From Paraburkholderia franconis (GTDB lineage Bacteria > Pseudomonadota > Gammaproteobacteria > Burkholderiales > Burkholderiaceae), in the NCBI RefSeq assembly GCF_009362735.1, contig NZ_WHNP01000005.1, forward strand, positions 270,378 to 334,377: a stretch of 64,000 nt of DNA, written 5' to 3'. Positions 35,715 through 44,976 of this stretch are shown here, in pieces. The position numbers and the translations under genes are program-made. Under the pieces are notes generated by a model that saw only the letters and a list, made by a program, of their open reading frames with translations, had not been told where the DNA came from and ran no database searches. The first letter of the stretch is position 1, and every line of letters starts with the position of its first letter.

Positions 35715-36785
35715 CTACTTTTTCACTCCACTTTTCTTCGATGCAGTTTTATTCGCCGCAGTTTTATTCGCCGCAGTTTTCTTCCCGGCACTTTTCTTCG
35801 CTGCACTTTCCTTCGCTGCACTTTCCTTCGCTGCACTTTCCTTCGCTGCACTTTCCTTCGCTGCACTTTCCTTCGCTGCACTCTTCTTCGCCGCACTTTT
35901 CTTCGCTGCATTCTTCTTCACAGCCACCTTCGCTGCACTGCGTCCAACCTCTGCATCTCCATCAGCGTCTCTGTTCTCCGACGCCGCGCGCCCAGGCTCG
36001 CCGCGCTGCCCGCCGAGATCCAGTTCGACCCACGCCGGCGCATGATCGCTCGCATGCGGCTCGCCCCTCACCCAACGGTCCACGCCCGCATCGCGCAGTT
36101 TCGCGGCGACCTGTTTGCTCAGCAGCAGATGATCGATGCGCAGCCCCGAGTTCTTCTCCCAGTGCTGTCTGAAGTAATCCCAGAACGTAAAGACCTGTTC
36201 GTCGGGAAAGCGCGTGCGCAACGCATCCGTCCAGCCCTGCGCGAGCAGGCGCGCATAGCACGCGCGGCTCTCCGGTTGCAGCAGCGCATCCTTGAGCCAC
36301 GAGCGCGGATTGTAGATATCGAAATCGGTCGGCACGACGTTGTAGTCGCCCGCCAGCACGACGGGATGCCCCCAGTCGGCGAGCTTCTTCGCATAGGTGA
36401 TCAGCCGCTCGAACCACGCGAGCTTGTAGTCGAACTTCGGCCCCGGCTGCGGATTGCCGTTCGGCAGATACAGGCAGCCGACCAGCAGACCGTCGACGGC
36501 CGCTTCGATATAGCGGCTATGTGTATCGTCGGGATCGCCCGGCAGGCCGCGACGCGTCTCGACGGGCTCGCTGTCCTTCGCAAGAATCGCGACGCCGTTC
36601 CACGACACCTGCCCATGCCAGATCGCGCCATAACCGGCGGCGTTGATCTCGGCCTTTGGGAAGCTCGCATCGGGCGTCTTCAGCTCCTGAAGACACACGA
36701 CGTCGGGCGCTTCCCGCTTCAGCCATTCGAGCAACGCGGGAAGCCGTGAACGAATGCCGTTGATGTTGAACGTCGCGAGCTTCAT
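35715..36785 (-). CDS. xthA: Exonuclease III (AP endonuclease) with repetitive Lys/Ala-rich tail
   Basis: 356 aa. The first 262 residues are a complete ExoIII fold: TFNINGIRSRL, CLQELKT (metal Glu), GDYNVVPTDFDIYN, SGLRIDHLLLS, and EPHASDHAPAWVEL (catalytic His). The enzyme repairs abasic sites and degrades duplex 3' ends. The last 80-90 residues are a basic low-complexity tail built of 5-residue units such as KESAA and KKSAA, like the tails of histone-like proteins; this may add non-specific DNA binding. The tail is encoded by a degenerate 15-bp repeat, so its length likely varies between strains. Confidence 0.93.
   Translation of the reverse strand: MKLATFNINGIRSRLPALLEWLKREAPDVVCLQELKTPDASFPKAEINAAGYGAIWHGQVSWNGVAILAKDSEPVETRRGLPGDPDDTHSRYIEAAVDGLLVGCLYLPNGNPQPGPKFDYKLAWFERLITYAKKLADWGHPVVLAGDYNVVPTDFDIYNPRSWLKDALLQPESRACYARLLAQGWTDALRTRFPDEQVFTFWDYFRQHWEKNSGLRIDHLLLSKQVAAKLRDAGVDRWVRGEPHASDHAPAWVELDLGGQRGEPGRAASENRDADGDAEVGRSAAKVAVKKNAAKKSAAKKSAAKESAAKESAAKESAAKESAAKESAAKKSAGKKTAANKTAANKTASKKSGVKK
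35735..35930. repeat. 15-bp tandem repeats encoding the xthA tail
   Basis: Units of ttcgctgcactttcc recur every 15 nt, with five near-identical copies between about 35806 and 35880 and degenerate ones on both sides. In the coding frame each unit is five codons, so unit gain or loss keeps the frame. Confidence 0.85.
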
Positions 36786-36884
36786 GATCATCGGGTGCTC
36801 GCAAGTGCCATACCCACGCGCGCCGCGCGTCTCCGCGCACGGCCGGATCGCGTCGCGCCGGGCGGACGCGGCCGATCAGCTCTA

Positions 36885-37277
36885 TCAGTTCTTCAGATCG
36901 TCGGGCACCTTGCCGCCGTTTTCGGCAAGCTTGGTCATCACCTGCTTGTGCAGCCAGATGTTCATCGCGGCCGAGTCGTTGGTATCGCCGCTGTACTTGA
37001 GTTCCTCGGCCAGTTGCTTGCGCGCGGCGAGACTGCTGTCCAGCCCGAGCAGCTTCATCAGATCGACGATCGACGTGCGCCAGTTCAGCTTTTCCGGATT
37101 CTGGTCGGCGAGCGAGGTCAGGATGGCCTCGACATCGACAGGTTCGGCAGCGGGCGCTGCGGCGGGTGCCGATGCGGCCTCGGCGGCAGGCGCGGCTTCA
37201 GGCGTCGCCGTCGCGGCCTGCACGGCGGGATGGCTAGATGGGAAGATCTTGCTGAGGATCGTGCTGAAAATGCTCAT
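36885..37277 (-). CDS. DUF3597-family protein
   Basis: 130 aa from the ATG at 37277, preceded by GGAGGAAA. It opens MSIFSTILSKIFP, then an Ala/Pro-rich linker, then the conserved C-terminal domain (LNWRTSIVDLMKLLGLDSS ... ELKYSGDTNDSAAMNIWL) of DUF3597, a LysM-associated or stand-alone domain of unknown function. Confidence 0.85.
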   Translation of the reverse strand: MSIFSTILSKIFPSSHPAVQAATATPEAAPAAEAASAPAAAPAAEPVDVEAILTSLADQNPEKLNWRTSIVDLMKLLGLDSSLAARKQLAEELKYSGDTNDSAAMNIWLHKQVMTKLAENGGKVPDDLKN

Positions 37278-37689
37278 GGCTTTCCTCCAGACAACCGGTT
37301 GAAGGCGACAGCGCCGCACTCGACGAAACGGCCCCGAACATCCGCCTCATGGAATTTCGCGGGATCGACGCACGCAAGGCGGCCGATGGAGATTGTAGGC
37401 AATCGGTACGCCCAACGTGCCCGCTCGAACCGCTATCCTCGCCGCAAAAAATGACAGGACGATGCCGCTTATTCTTACTTGAGGACGTAAAATCCGGCCG
37501 CCATTCTTGTGCCGGAATCAGACTCTGAGCCGTCGTCGGCTCATAACAAGGCAAAATACCGCTTTTGACGCGGATTTGGCGCACAGGCAGCCGCCCGTTT
37601 CCGGCGGCCACGGCCATCCGCCCCGAGCCCATGCGGCCGCGCGGCACCGCGCGCCGCGGCAGTATCCAGAGAATCAGGAGCGATCTTTC
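37278..37689. other. Intergenic region upstream of the DUF2760-Hsp70 operon
   Basis: 412 bp between divergent genes. No ORF with coding character. It holds a short hairpin GAGCC/GGCTC near 37530 without a T-run. The promoters of both flanking operons must lie here; I see no clear consensus. Confidence 0.5.
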
Positions 37690-38277
37690 ATGACCGAACC
37701 GAACGTTTCGCTGATGAGCAGGCTGTCGCTTGCCTTCGGCACATTTTTCAGCATCCTCGGCGACCGCGAGTTCGCCGCAAGCGTGCTGCGCCTGCGCAGC
37801 GGCGCGGCGCCCGCTCCTGCCGCAGCTCCCGTGGCGACACCGGCGCCCGCACCGGCGCCCCGGCCTGCGCCCGCTCCCGCGCCTGTGATCAAGGAAGCCA
37901 CGCCCGACGCCGCGCTCCAGTTGCTCGGTCTCCTGCAACGCGATGCGCGCTTCATCGATTTCGTCGAGGAAGACATCGCGAAGTACTCGGACGCCGACAT
38001 CGGCGCCGCCGCGCGCCTCGTCCATGACGGCTGCCGCGCGACGCTGCGCGAGCACTTCACGATCCGCCCCGTGCGCGACGAAGCGGAAGGCAGCCGCGTG
38101 ACGATCAACGACGGCTTCGACGCGACGGCGATCCGCCTCACGGGCAATGTGGTCGGCAAGGCGCCGTTTACGGGCAGCATCAGCCATCGCGGCTGGCGCG
38201 TCGCCGAAGTGCGCCTGCCGAAGCTCACGCAAAGCCATGACGCCACCGTGCTCGCTCCCGCCGAGGTGGAACTATGA
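37690..38277 (+). CDS. DUF2760 protein, Hsp70-operon partner
   Basis: 195 aa from ATG 37690 (AGGAGCGATC upstream). N-terminal helix (LSRLSLAFGTFFSILGDREF) then an Ala/Pro linker, then a C-terminal domain (LLGLLQRDARFIDFVEEDI ... ISHRGWRVAEVRLPKL) typical of DUF2760. Its stop overlaps the ATG of the first Hsp70 by 4 nt, so translation is coupled. Likely works with the two Hsp70s; mechanism unknown. Confidence 0.86.
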   Translation: MTEPNVSLMSRLSLAFGTFFSILGDREFAASVLRLRSGAAPAPAAAPVATPAPAPAPRPAPAPAPVIKEATPDAALQLLGLLQRDARFIDFVEEDIAKYSDADIGAAARLVHDGCRATLREHFTIRPVRDEAEGSRVTINDGFDATAIRLTGNVVGKAPFTGSISHRGWRVAEVRLPKLTQSHDATVLAPAEVEL

Positions 38278-40136
38278 GCGATCCGCGCTATTCGATCGGT
38301 ATCGACCTGGGCACGACGCACTGCGCGCTGTCGTATGTCGATCTCGCCACCAGCGACGGCGAAAAGACCGACCAACGCGTGATGCCCGTCACGCAGCTCA
38401 CGGCGCCCGGCGCGATCGAAGATCTCGATCTGCTGCCGTCGTTCCTCTACCTGCCGCATGCGAGCGAACTGACGCCCGGCGATCTCGCGCTGCCGTGGAC
38501 GGGCGAACGCGAATTCGTCGTCGGCGAGATGGCGCGCAGCCGTGGCGCGGGCACGCCAATCCGTCTCGTGTCGAGCGCGAAAAGCTGGCTGTGTCATCCG
38601 GGCGTCGACCGGCGCGCGGCCATTCTGCCGAGCGACGCGCCGCCCGAAGTGACACGCGTGTCGCCGCTCGAAAGCTCGGTGCGCTATCTGACGCACCTGC
38701 GCGAAGCGTGGAATCACGCGCACCCCGACGCGCCGTTCGACGCGCAGGAAATCACCGTGACGATTCCCGCGTCGTTCGATCCCGCCGCGCGCGAGCTGAC
38801 GGCGGAAGCCGCGAATGCCGCCGGCTACGGCCAGATGACGCTGCTCGAAGAGCCGCAGGCCGCGCTCTATAGCTGGATTCAGAAGAGCGACGGCGCATGG
38901 CGCAAGCAGGTCAGGATCGGCGACATCATTCTCGTCGTCGACGTGGGCGGCGGCACGACCGACCTCTCGCTGATCGCCGTGATCGAGCGCGAAGGCAATC
39001 TCGAACTGCATCGCGTCGCCGTCGGCGAGCACATCCTGCTCGGCGGCGACAACATGGACCTCGCGCTCGCGCACGTGGTCGCGCGCAAGCTCGCGTCGCA
39101 AGGCACGCAGGCCGATCCGTGGCAACTGCGCGCCCTCACCTACGCGTGCCGGGGCGCGAAGGAAACGCTGCTGTCCGATCCGTCGACGGATGCCGTTCCC
39201 CTCGTCGTGCCGAGCCGAGGCTCGAAGCTGATCGGCGGATCGATCCGCACCGAACTCACGCGCGACGAGCTCACGCAGACCATTCTCGAAGGCTTCTTCC
39301 CGCAAATCGACGCGTCGGCGCGGCCCATTGCCCGCACGCGCGCCGGCCTCACGCAACTCGGTCTGCCGTATGCGCAGGACGCGGGCGTCACGCGCCATCT
39401 CGCCGCGTTCCTCGGCCGCCAGGTCGCGGCGCTCGCGGAACTGCGAGAGTCGCAGGGGTCCGGGCAGCTGCCGCTCGAACCGAATGCAACGTTCCTGCAT
39501 CCGACGGCCGTGCTGTTCAACGGCGGCGTGTTCAAGTCGCCGCTGCTCGTCGAGCGCATCATGACCACGCTCAACGGCTGGCTCGTGGCCGATGGCGGCG
39601 CGGCGGCGCGTCTGCTCGAAGGCGCCGATCTCGATCTCGCCGTGGCGCGCGGCGCCGCTTACTATGGCTACGTGAAGCGCGGGCGCGGCGTGCGCATTCG
39701 CGGCGGCACGGCGCGCTCATACTACGTCGCGATCGAATCGGCGATGCCCGCCGTGCCCGGCATGGAGCCGCCCATCTCGGCGCTGTGCGTCGCGCCCTTC
39801 GGCATGGAAGAGGGCACCGATGCGCCGCTGCCGGAACAGGAGTTTGGCCTCGTCGTCGGCGAGCCGGTGCGCTTTCGCTTCTTCGGCTCGTCGGTGCGGC
39901 GTCTCGATCAGGTTGGCACGATGCTCGACTACTGGTCGCCCGACGAATTGCAGGAGCTCGAAGAGATCGAAGCATCGCTGCCGGCGGAAGGCCGCACGGT
40001 TGGCGAAGTCGTGCCCGTCAAGCTGCACGCGCGTGTGACGGAAACGGGCACGCTCGAACTCGAAGCGATCATCCCCCGCGGCACCGACGAGCGCTGGAAA
40101 GTCGAGTTCGACGTGCGCGGCGGCGCGCAGGGCTGA
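38274..40136 (+). CDS. Hsp70-family ATPase (first of a pair)
   Basis: 620 aa. DnaK-like nucleotide-binding domain: phosphate 1 GIDLGTTHCALSY at 9-21, phosphate 2 VVDVGGGTTDLSLI near 222, connect regions, and adenosine motif VLFNGGVFKSP near 412. The C-terminal third replaces the normal DnaK substrate domain with a short beta-rich module and lacks the helical lid. Found with DUF2760 and a second, larger Hsp70, a conserved but uncharacterised bacterial cluster. Probably a client-specific chaperone pair. Confidence 0.88.
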   Translation: MSDPRYSIGIDLGTTHCALSYVDLATSDGEKTDQRVMPVTQLTAPGAIEDLDLLPSFLYLPHASELTPGDLALPWTGEREFVVGEMARSRGAGTPIRLVSSAKSWLCHPGVDRRAAILPSDAPPEVTRVSPLESSVRYLTHLREAWNHAHPDAPFDAQEITVTIPASFDPAARELTAEAANAAGYGQMTLLEEPQAALYSWIQKSDGAWRKQVRIGDIILVVDVGGGTTDLSLIAVIEREGNLELHRVAVGEHILLGGDNMDLALAHVVARKLASQGTQADPWQLRALTYACRGAKETLLSDPSTDAVPLVVPSRGSKLIGGSIRTELTRDELTQTILEGFFPQIDASARPIARTRAGLTQLGLPYAQDAGVTRHLAAFLGRQVAALAELRESQGSGQLPLEPNATFLHPTAVLFNGGVFKSPLLVERIMTTLNGWLVADGGAAARLLEGADLDLAVARGAAYYGYVKRGRGVRIRGGTARSYYVAIESAMPAVPGMEPPISALCVAPFGMEEGTDAPLPEQEFGLVVGEPVRFRFFGSSVRRLDQVGTMLDYWSPDELQELEEIEASLPAEGRTVGEVVPVKLHARVTETGTLELEAIIPRGTDERWKVEFDVRGGAQG

Positions 40137-40162
40137 CCACAGGGTTGACCATCTACGCATCG

Positions 40163-43027
40163 ATGAAGCGAAAGCAGCCGAAGCAGCCAAAGCCACAAGC
40201 CGTCAGGCGCTACACGGTCGGCATCGACCTCGGCACGAGCAATACTGTCGTCGCGTATGTCGAGCCGGACTCCGACGACATCCGCGTGTTCGAGGTCGAG
40301 CAACTGGTTGGCCCCGGCGAAGTGGGCGCGCAGCCGCTATTGCCGTCCGTGCGCTATCACCCGGCGGCGGGCGAGCTGAATCCCGGCGACCTGCAACTGC
40401 CGTGGTCGCGCGCAACGGATGAAACGCGCGATGGATCGCGGGACGAACCCGCGCCCATCATCGGGCGGCTTGCGCGCACGCTCGGCGCGCAGGTGCCCGG
40501 GCGTCTCGTGACGAGCGCGAAAAGCTGGCTGTCGCATGCGTCGGTGGACCGGCTCGCGCCGATCCTGCCTTGGGGTGCGCCGGAGGACGTCGCGAAAGTC
40601 TCGCCCGTCGCCGCGAGCGCGAGCTACCTCGCGCACGTGCGGGCCGCGTGGAATGCGCGCTTCGCCGATGCGCCGCTCGAACAGCAGAACGTGATTCTCA
40701 CGGTGCCCGCGTCATTCGACGAAGGCGCGCGCGCGTTGACGCTCGAAGCGGCGCGTCTCGCGAAGCTGCCGGCGCTGCGGCTGCTCGAAGAACCACAGGC
40801 GGCGTTCTACGACTGGCTGTTCCATCATCGCGCGAGCCTCGGCGGCGAGCTTGCCGACACGCGGCTCGTGCTGATCTGCGACGTCGGCGGCGGCACCACC
40901 GATCTCACGCTGATCAAGGTGCAGATCGACGCAAACGGCGAGCCGCAACTGACGCGCATCGGCGTCGGCAATCATCTGATGCTCGGCGGCGACAACATGG
41001 ACCTCGCGCTCGCGCGGCTCGTCGAGACGCGGCTGTCGCAGACGCAGGACGGCCAGACGCGGCTGTCGGCAGCGAGCCTGTCGCAGCTGGTCGAACGCTG
41101 CCGCGTCGCGAAGGAGCAGTTGCTCGACGCGAACGCGCCTGAGTCCGTCGCGATCACGCTGCTCGGCGCGGGCTCGCGCTTGATCGGCGGCGCACGCACT
41201 GCGCACGTGACGCGCGAGGAGATCGAAAAGGTCGTTGTCGACGGATTCTTTCCGCAGGTCGCCGCCGACGAGATGCCGCGCCGCTCGCGCGCGGCGATCG
41301 TCGAGTTCGGCCTGCCTTATGCGAGCGATGCCGCCGTTACGCGTCACGTCGCGGCGTTTCTGAAGCGGCTCGCCGCGCAATCGCGCGAGGCGCTGGGCAC
41401 TTCCGAAGAATGCGACCAACGCGGCCAAAACGGCGACAACGCCGACACGCTGCCCGTGCCCGACACGCTGCTGCTCAACGGCGGCGTGTTCCGCGCGCAG
41501 CCGCTGACGGAGCGGCTCGCGCAAACGCTCGGCGCATGGCGCGGCAAGCCATTGCATGTGCTGCACAACGACCATCCCGATGTCGCGGTCGCGCGCGGCG
41601 CCGTCGCGTATGGCCTTGCGCGCGTGGGCAACGCACCGCGCATCGGCGGCGGCTCGGCGCGCAGCTATTTCCTCGTGCTCGAAGGCGATCAGGGCATCTG
41701 CCTGTTGCCGCGCGGCACGAAAGAAGCGCACGAAGTGCATCTCGACGATCGCGTGTTCGCGCTGCGCCTGGGGCAACCCGTGCGCTTTCACCTGATGTCG
41801 ACGGTCGCCGACACGCGCTTCGCGCCGGGCGAGCTCGCCGATCTGTCGCAAGGCGACTTCGTGCGCCTGCCCCCTATCGCGACCGTCGTGCAACGCCGGC
41901 ACGCGGCGGACGCCGACGAGCGCCCCGTCCGGCTGACGACTTCGATGACGGAAGTCGGCACGCTCGAAGTGACCTGCATCGCCACCGACGATCCTTCGCA
42001 ACGCTGGCTGCTGCAATTCGAACTGCGGCGCGACGAGGCGGCGGCCGCAACGGACGAGGTAATTGAGTCCGGGCGCCATCCGTCACTCGATCACGCAATC
42101 GAGCTGATCGAGCGTTCGTTCGGCGCGCGTTCGTCGGACGTGGGCCCGAACGAAGTGAAGCGGCTGCGCGCGCAACTGGAACAGACGCTCGGGCCGCGCG
42201 ACAACTGGGACGTCGCGCTGCTGCGCGAACTGTTCGGCGCACTGTGGGAACGCGCGAAGCGCAGACGGCGCTCGGCCGCTCACGAGCGGCTGTGGCTCAA
42301 CCTCACGGGCTACTGCGTGCGGCCTGGCTTCGGCTATCCGCTCGACGAATGGCGCGTCGAGCAACTCTGGACGATCTTCGACGACGGCATTCAGTACATC
42401 CACGAAAGCCAGGTCTGGTCCGAATGGTGGACGCTGTGGCGACGCGCGGCGGGCGGGCTGAACGAGGACGCGCAATTGCAGCTGCTCGATGCGATGGACT
42501 TCCTGCAAGCCGCGAGCATCAAAAAACAGAAGCTGCCATTCGATCCCGCGAAGGTCGGCTATGCGGACATGATTCGCGTGCAGGCATCGCTCGAACGCAT
42601 TTCCGTCGATCGCAAGATCGCGCTTGCGCAGCAGTTGCTCGAAAGGCTGCGCAAGCCTTCGGAGAATCACCAGACGTGGTGGGCGATCGGGCGCATCGGC
42701 GCGCGTCTGCCGTTCTATGGCAGCGCGCATGGCGTAGTGCCGCCCGACGTCGCGCTGCCGTGGCTCGATGCCGTGCTCGCGCTCGACTGGAAGAAAGTCG
42801 AGCCCGCCGCGTTCGCCGCCGTGCAGTTGTCGCGAATGACGGGCGACCGCTCGCGCGACCTGCCTGACGAAGCACGCGAAACGGTGATCCGGCGGCTCGA
42901 AGCGGTCGGCGCGGCGCCCATGTGGATCAGAATGGTGCGCGAGACGGTCGCGCTTGACGAGGCCGACACCGGACGTGTGTTCGGCGAATCGCTGCCGGCG
43001 GGGCTGAAGCTGATCGGCAGCGCGTGA
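40163..43027 (+). CDS. Large Hsp70-family protein with DUF3731 C-terminal domain
   Basis: 954 aa from ATG 40163 (KRKQPKQPKPQ, a basic leader). NBD motifs GIDLGTSNTVVAYV at about 18-31, CDVGGGTTDLTL near 241, and LLLNGGVFRAQ near 437. From about 640 the chain becomes the helical DUF3731 module (WLNLTGYCVRPGFGYP, DDGIQYIHESQVW). Starts 26 nt after the first Hsp70. Paralogous to it but 330 aa longer; the pair may form a heteromeric chaperone with DUF2760. The reading frame stays open far upstream through the first hsp70, which is only a GC-rich shadow. Confidence 0.88.
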   Translation: MKRKQPKQPKPQAVRRYTVGIDLGTSNTVVAYVEPDSDDIRVFEVEQLVGPGEVGAQPLLPSVRYHPAAGELNPGDLQLPWSRATDETRDGSRDEPAPIIGRLARTLGAQVPGRLVTSAKSWLSHASVDRLAPILPWGAPEDVAKVSPVAASASYLAHVRAAWNARFADAPLEQQNVILTVPASFDEGARALTLEAARLAKLPALRLLEEPQAAFYDWLFHHRASLGGELADTRLVLICDVGGGTTDLTLIKVQIDANGEPQLTRIGVGNHLMLGGDNMDLALARLVETRLSQTQDGQTRLSAASLSQLVERCRVAKEQLLDANAPESVAITLLGAGSRLIGGARTAHVTREEIEKVVVDGFFPQVAADEMPRRSRAAIVEFGLPYASDAAVTRHVAAFLKRLAAQSREALGTSEECDQRGQNGDNADTLPVPDTLLLNGGVFRAQPLTERLAQTLGAWRGKPLHVLHNDHPDVAVARGAVAYGLARVGNAPRIGGGSARSYFLVLEGDQGICLLPRGTKEAHEVHLDDRVFALRLGQPVRFHLMSTVADTRFAPGELADLSQGDFVRLPPIATVVQRRHAADADERPVRLTTSMTEVGTLEVTCIATDDPSQRWLLQFELRRDEAAAATDEVIESGRHPSLDHAIELIERSFGARSSDVGPNEVKRLRAQLEQTLGPRDNWDVALLRELFGALWERAKRRRRSAAHERLWLNLTGYCVRPGFGYPLDEWRVEQLWTIFDDGIQYIHESQVWSEWWTLWRRAAGGLNEDAQLQLLDAMDFLQAASIKKQKLPFDPAKVGYADMIRVQASLERISVDRKIALAQQLLERLRKPSENHQTWWAIGRIGARLPFYGSAHGVVPPDVALPWLDAVLALDWKKVEPAAFAAVQLSRMTGDRSRDLPDEARETVIRRLEAVGAAPMWIRMVRETVALDEADTGRVFGESLPAGLKLIGSA

Positions 43028-43039
43028 TGCGCGCTTGCG

Positions 43040-43125
43040 CCTGATTCACGCTCAGCCTGATTCACGCTCAGCCTGATTCACGCTCAGCCTGATTCACGCT
43101 AAACCTGATTCACGCTAAACCTGAT
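43040..43125. repeat. 16-bp tandem repeat, five copies plus a partial
   Basis: Unit cctgattcacgctcag starts at 43040, 43056, 43072, 43088, 43104 (ending taaa rather than tcag in the last two) and a partial at 43120. It lies between the hsp70 stop and the truncated DUF72 gene. Confidence 0.92.
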
Positions 43126-43127
43126 CA

Positions 43128-43620
43128 TTCGCTGCGAACCGTCGAGAGCGATCTGTCGCGGTACGACGCAACACCACGCAATTTCCTTTTCAGCGTGAAG
43201 GGTCCGCGCTACCCGACTCACATGCTGCGCTTCCGCGACGAAACCGCGCGCCCGGCAACGGCGAACTTCTTCGCCTCCGGCGTGCTCGCATTGCGCGAAA
43301 AGCCCGGTGTGTTTCTGTGGCAATTTCCGCCGAACTTTGCGTTCGTCCCTGATTCGTTCGAAGCGGTCCTCGCGCTGCTGCCCATGGATTTCGCGTCCGC
43401 AGCGCAGTTCGCCGCGCAACACGATGCACGCGTCAGCGATCCCTGGGTCGACGTCGATGTGAACCGACGCGTTCGGCACGCAATCGAAATTCGTCACCCG
43501 AGCTTTGGCACACCCGAGTTCGTGGCCCTGCTGCGAAAGTACAAGGCGGCACTCGTGATATCCGACTCGACAGCAGGCTGGCCATACGGCGAAGACGCGA
43601 CATCCGGACATCACCTGTCT
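43128..43620 (+). pseudogene. Truncated DUF72 gene
   Basis: In frame from about 43128 the DNA reads SLRTVESDLSRYDATP, NFLFSVKGPRYPTHM, FFASGVLALREKPGVFLWQF, AIEIRHPSF, and ALVISDSTAGWPYGED: the middle of a DUF72 (YecE-like) TIM-barrel. The first 70-80 residues are missing, replaced by the 16-bp repeat, and after DATS the homology ends and the frame runs into unrelated sequence (stop 43785). So both ends are lost. Confidence 0.75.
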
Positions 43621-43816
43621 CCGTTGATGAATCGCTACAGCCGGAGTTGTGCACCCGACGTTCCAAGGCCAGCGCTTGCACTGCGGCCCTCTGGTCCAGC
43701 GCAGCCGACGCGCGGACACCCGCTTTCCGGCTTCACGAGACGACGGCACGACGGTTGCTCAGTCCCTGTGAAGCGCACGCGCTAACCCGGCGCGGCCCCA
43801 AAAGGAGATCCATACC

Positions 43817-43978
43817 ATGCTTTACTACGCTCTGGTTTTCTTCATCATCGCGATCATTGCCGCCGTCTTCGGATTCGGCGGGATCGCTGCGGGCGCGGCC
43901 AGCATCGCGAAGATCCTTTTCTTCATCTTCCTCGTGATCTTCATCGTGACGCTGCTGATGGGCGTCGTGCGGCGATAA
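43817..43978 (+). CDS. DUF1328-family small membrane protein
   Basis: 53 aa (too small for many gene finders). ATG 43817 has AAGGAG upstream. Sequence is two membrane helices: [38 protein letters not shown], ending GVVRR. This is the YtjA/DUF1328 family, stress-associated inner-membrane proteins of unknown role. Confidence 0.93.
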   Translation: MLYYALVFFIIAIIAAVFGFGGIAAGAASIAKILFFIFLVIFIVTLLMGVVRR

Positions 43979-44100
43979 CGTAACGGCAAGCGCAAGAAGC
44001 GGCGATGCGAACGCGTGAACGTTGTCGATCGGACAGCTCGCATCGCCGCCGCCACCTCGCATAAGACGCGTCTACAAGGTGCGTCTTTTGCACGCGGCGC

Positions 44101-44976
44101 TTACGCATCGTGCGGCGCAGTCTGCCCGTGGTGCTGATCCGTTTCGACGGCGGCGCTCACGCGTCGCAGATCGTCGAGAAAACGTAATACGTGTTCGCGC
44201 GCGCCCTGTTCCCACACATCGACATGTCCCGCGCCATCGATCATTTCGAGCCGGCGCGGCGCGCGGACAGCCGAGTAGAGCCGCGCGAATTGCACAGGTG
44301 GAATGACGGCGTCGGCGAGGCCGCCGCATATCAGCACGGGCGCACGCACGCGGCCGATGCTGGCGAGGTTGTCATACCGGTCTCGCACCATGCAGCGCAA
44401 TGCGAACAACGGAAAGCGCGCTCTCGCCACGTCGGCGATGCTGGTGAACGGCGCTTCGAGAATCAGCGCAGTAAGCGCTTCGTACTCCGACGCCATTCGC
44501 ACCGCGACACCCGTGCCGAGCGAAAACCCATGCACGGCGATCCTGCTCGTGCGCTGCGCGACGAAGTCGAGTGCTGCGCGGCCATCCGCATACAGGCCCG
44601 CTTCGGATGGATGTCCCGGCGCGCCACCATAGCCGCGATATTCGGCGAGATACACGCCATGCCCTGCCGCGATCAGGTCATGCGCGATTTGCGCGCGTTG
44701 CGACAGGTCTTCTCCGTTTCCATGAAACAGCACGACGGTGAATGCGTCGTGTTGGCTTGCGGGCGCATAACGGCCCGGCAGCACGAGACCGTCTGCCGTG
44801 CGCACGGTCACAGGCTCGATGCGATCGGCAGCCGCGTTGCGCGCCACGCCTCGGATCTGTTCGAGCGGATAGACCAGTCGCCCCTGAAGCCAGAACAGCA
44901 GCGCGACGACGATCGCATAACCGGCGAGGACAACGGCAAGCAGCGACAGCAGAATCAGCCGCACCGTTTCGCTCAT
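44101..44976 (-). CDS. Membrane-anchored alpha/beta hydrolase
   Basis: 291 aa. One N-terminal membrane helix (LILLSLLAVVLAGYAIVVAL) then a BEM46/FrsA-like hydrolase domain: oxyanion FHGNGEDLS, nucleophile Ser in HGFSLGTG, acid in GGLADAVIPP, and His in DGAGHVDVWE, a complete triad. Its ATG overlaps the stop of the preceding gene (ATGA), so it is translationally coupled, third in a three-gene operon. Confidence 0.87.
   Translation of the reverse strand: MSETVRLILLSLLAVVLAGYAIVVALLFWLQGRLVYPLEQIRGVARNAAADRIEPVTVRTADGLVLPGRYAPASQHDAFTVVLFHGNGEDLSQRAQIAHDLIAAGHGVYLAEYRGYGGAPGHPSEAGLYADGRAALDFVAQRTSRIAVHGFSLGTGVAVRMASEYEALTALILEAPFTSIADVARARFPLFALRCMVRDRYDNLASIGRVRAPVLICGGLADAVIPPVQFARLYSAVRAPRRLEMIDGAGHVDVWEQGAREHVLRFLDDLRRVSAAVETDQHHGQTAPHDA

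Noticed and set aside
35696..36172. Ser/His/Phe-repeat plus-strand ORF
   Set aside because: Antisense translation of the xthA tail repeats.
38897..40162. Continuation of the second Hsp70 frame upstream through the first Hsp70
   Set aside because: Out-of-frame shadow: composition is Arg/Ala/Gly-rich until MKRKQPKQP at 40163, where Hsp70 motifs begin.
43040..43125. CRISPR-like array
   Set aside because: Repeats are directly contiguous with no unique spacers, so it is a simple tandem repeat.
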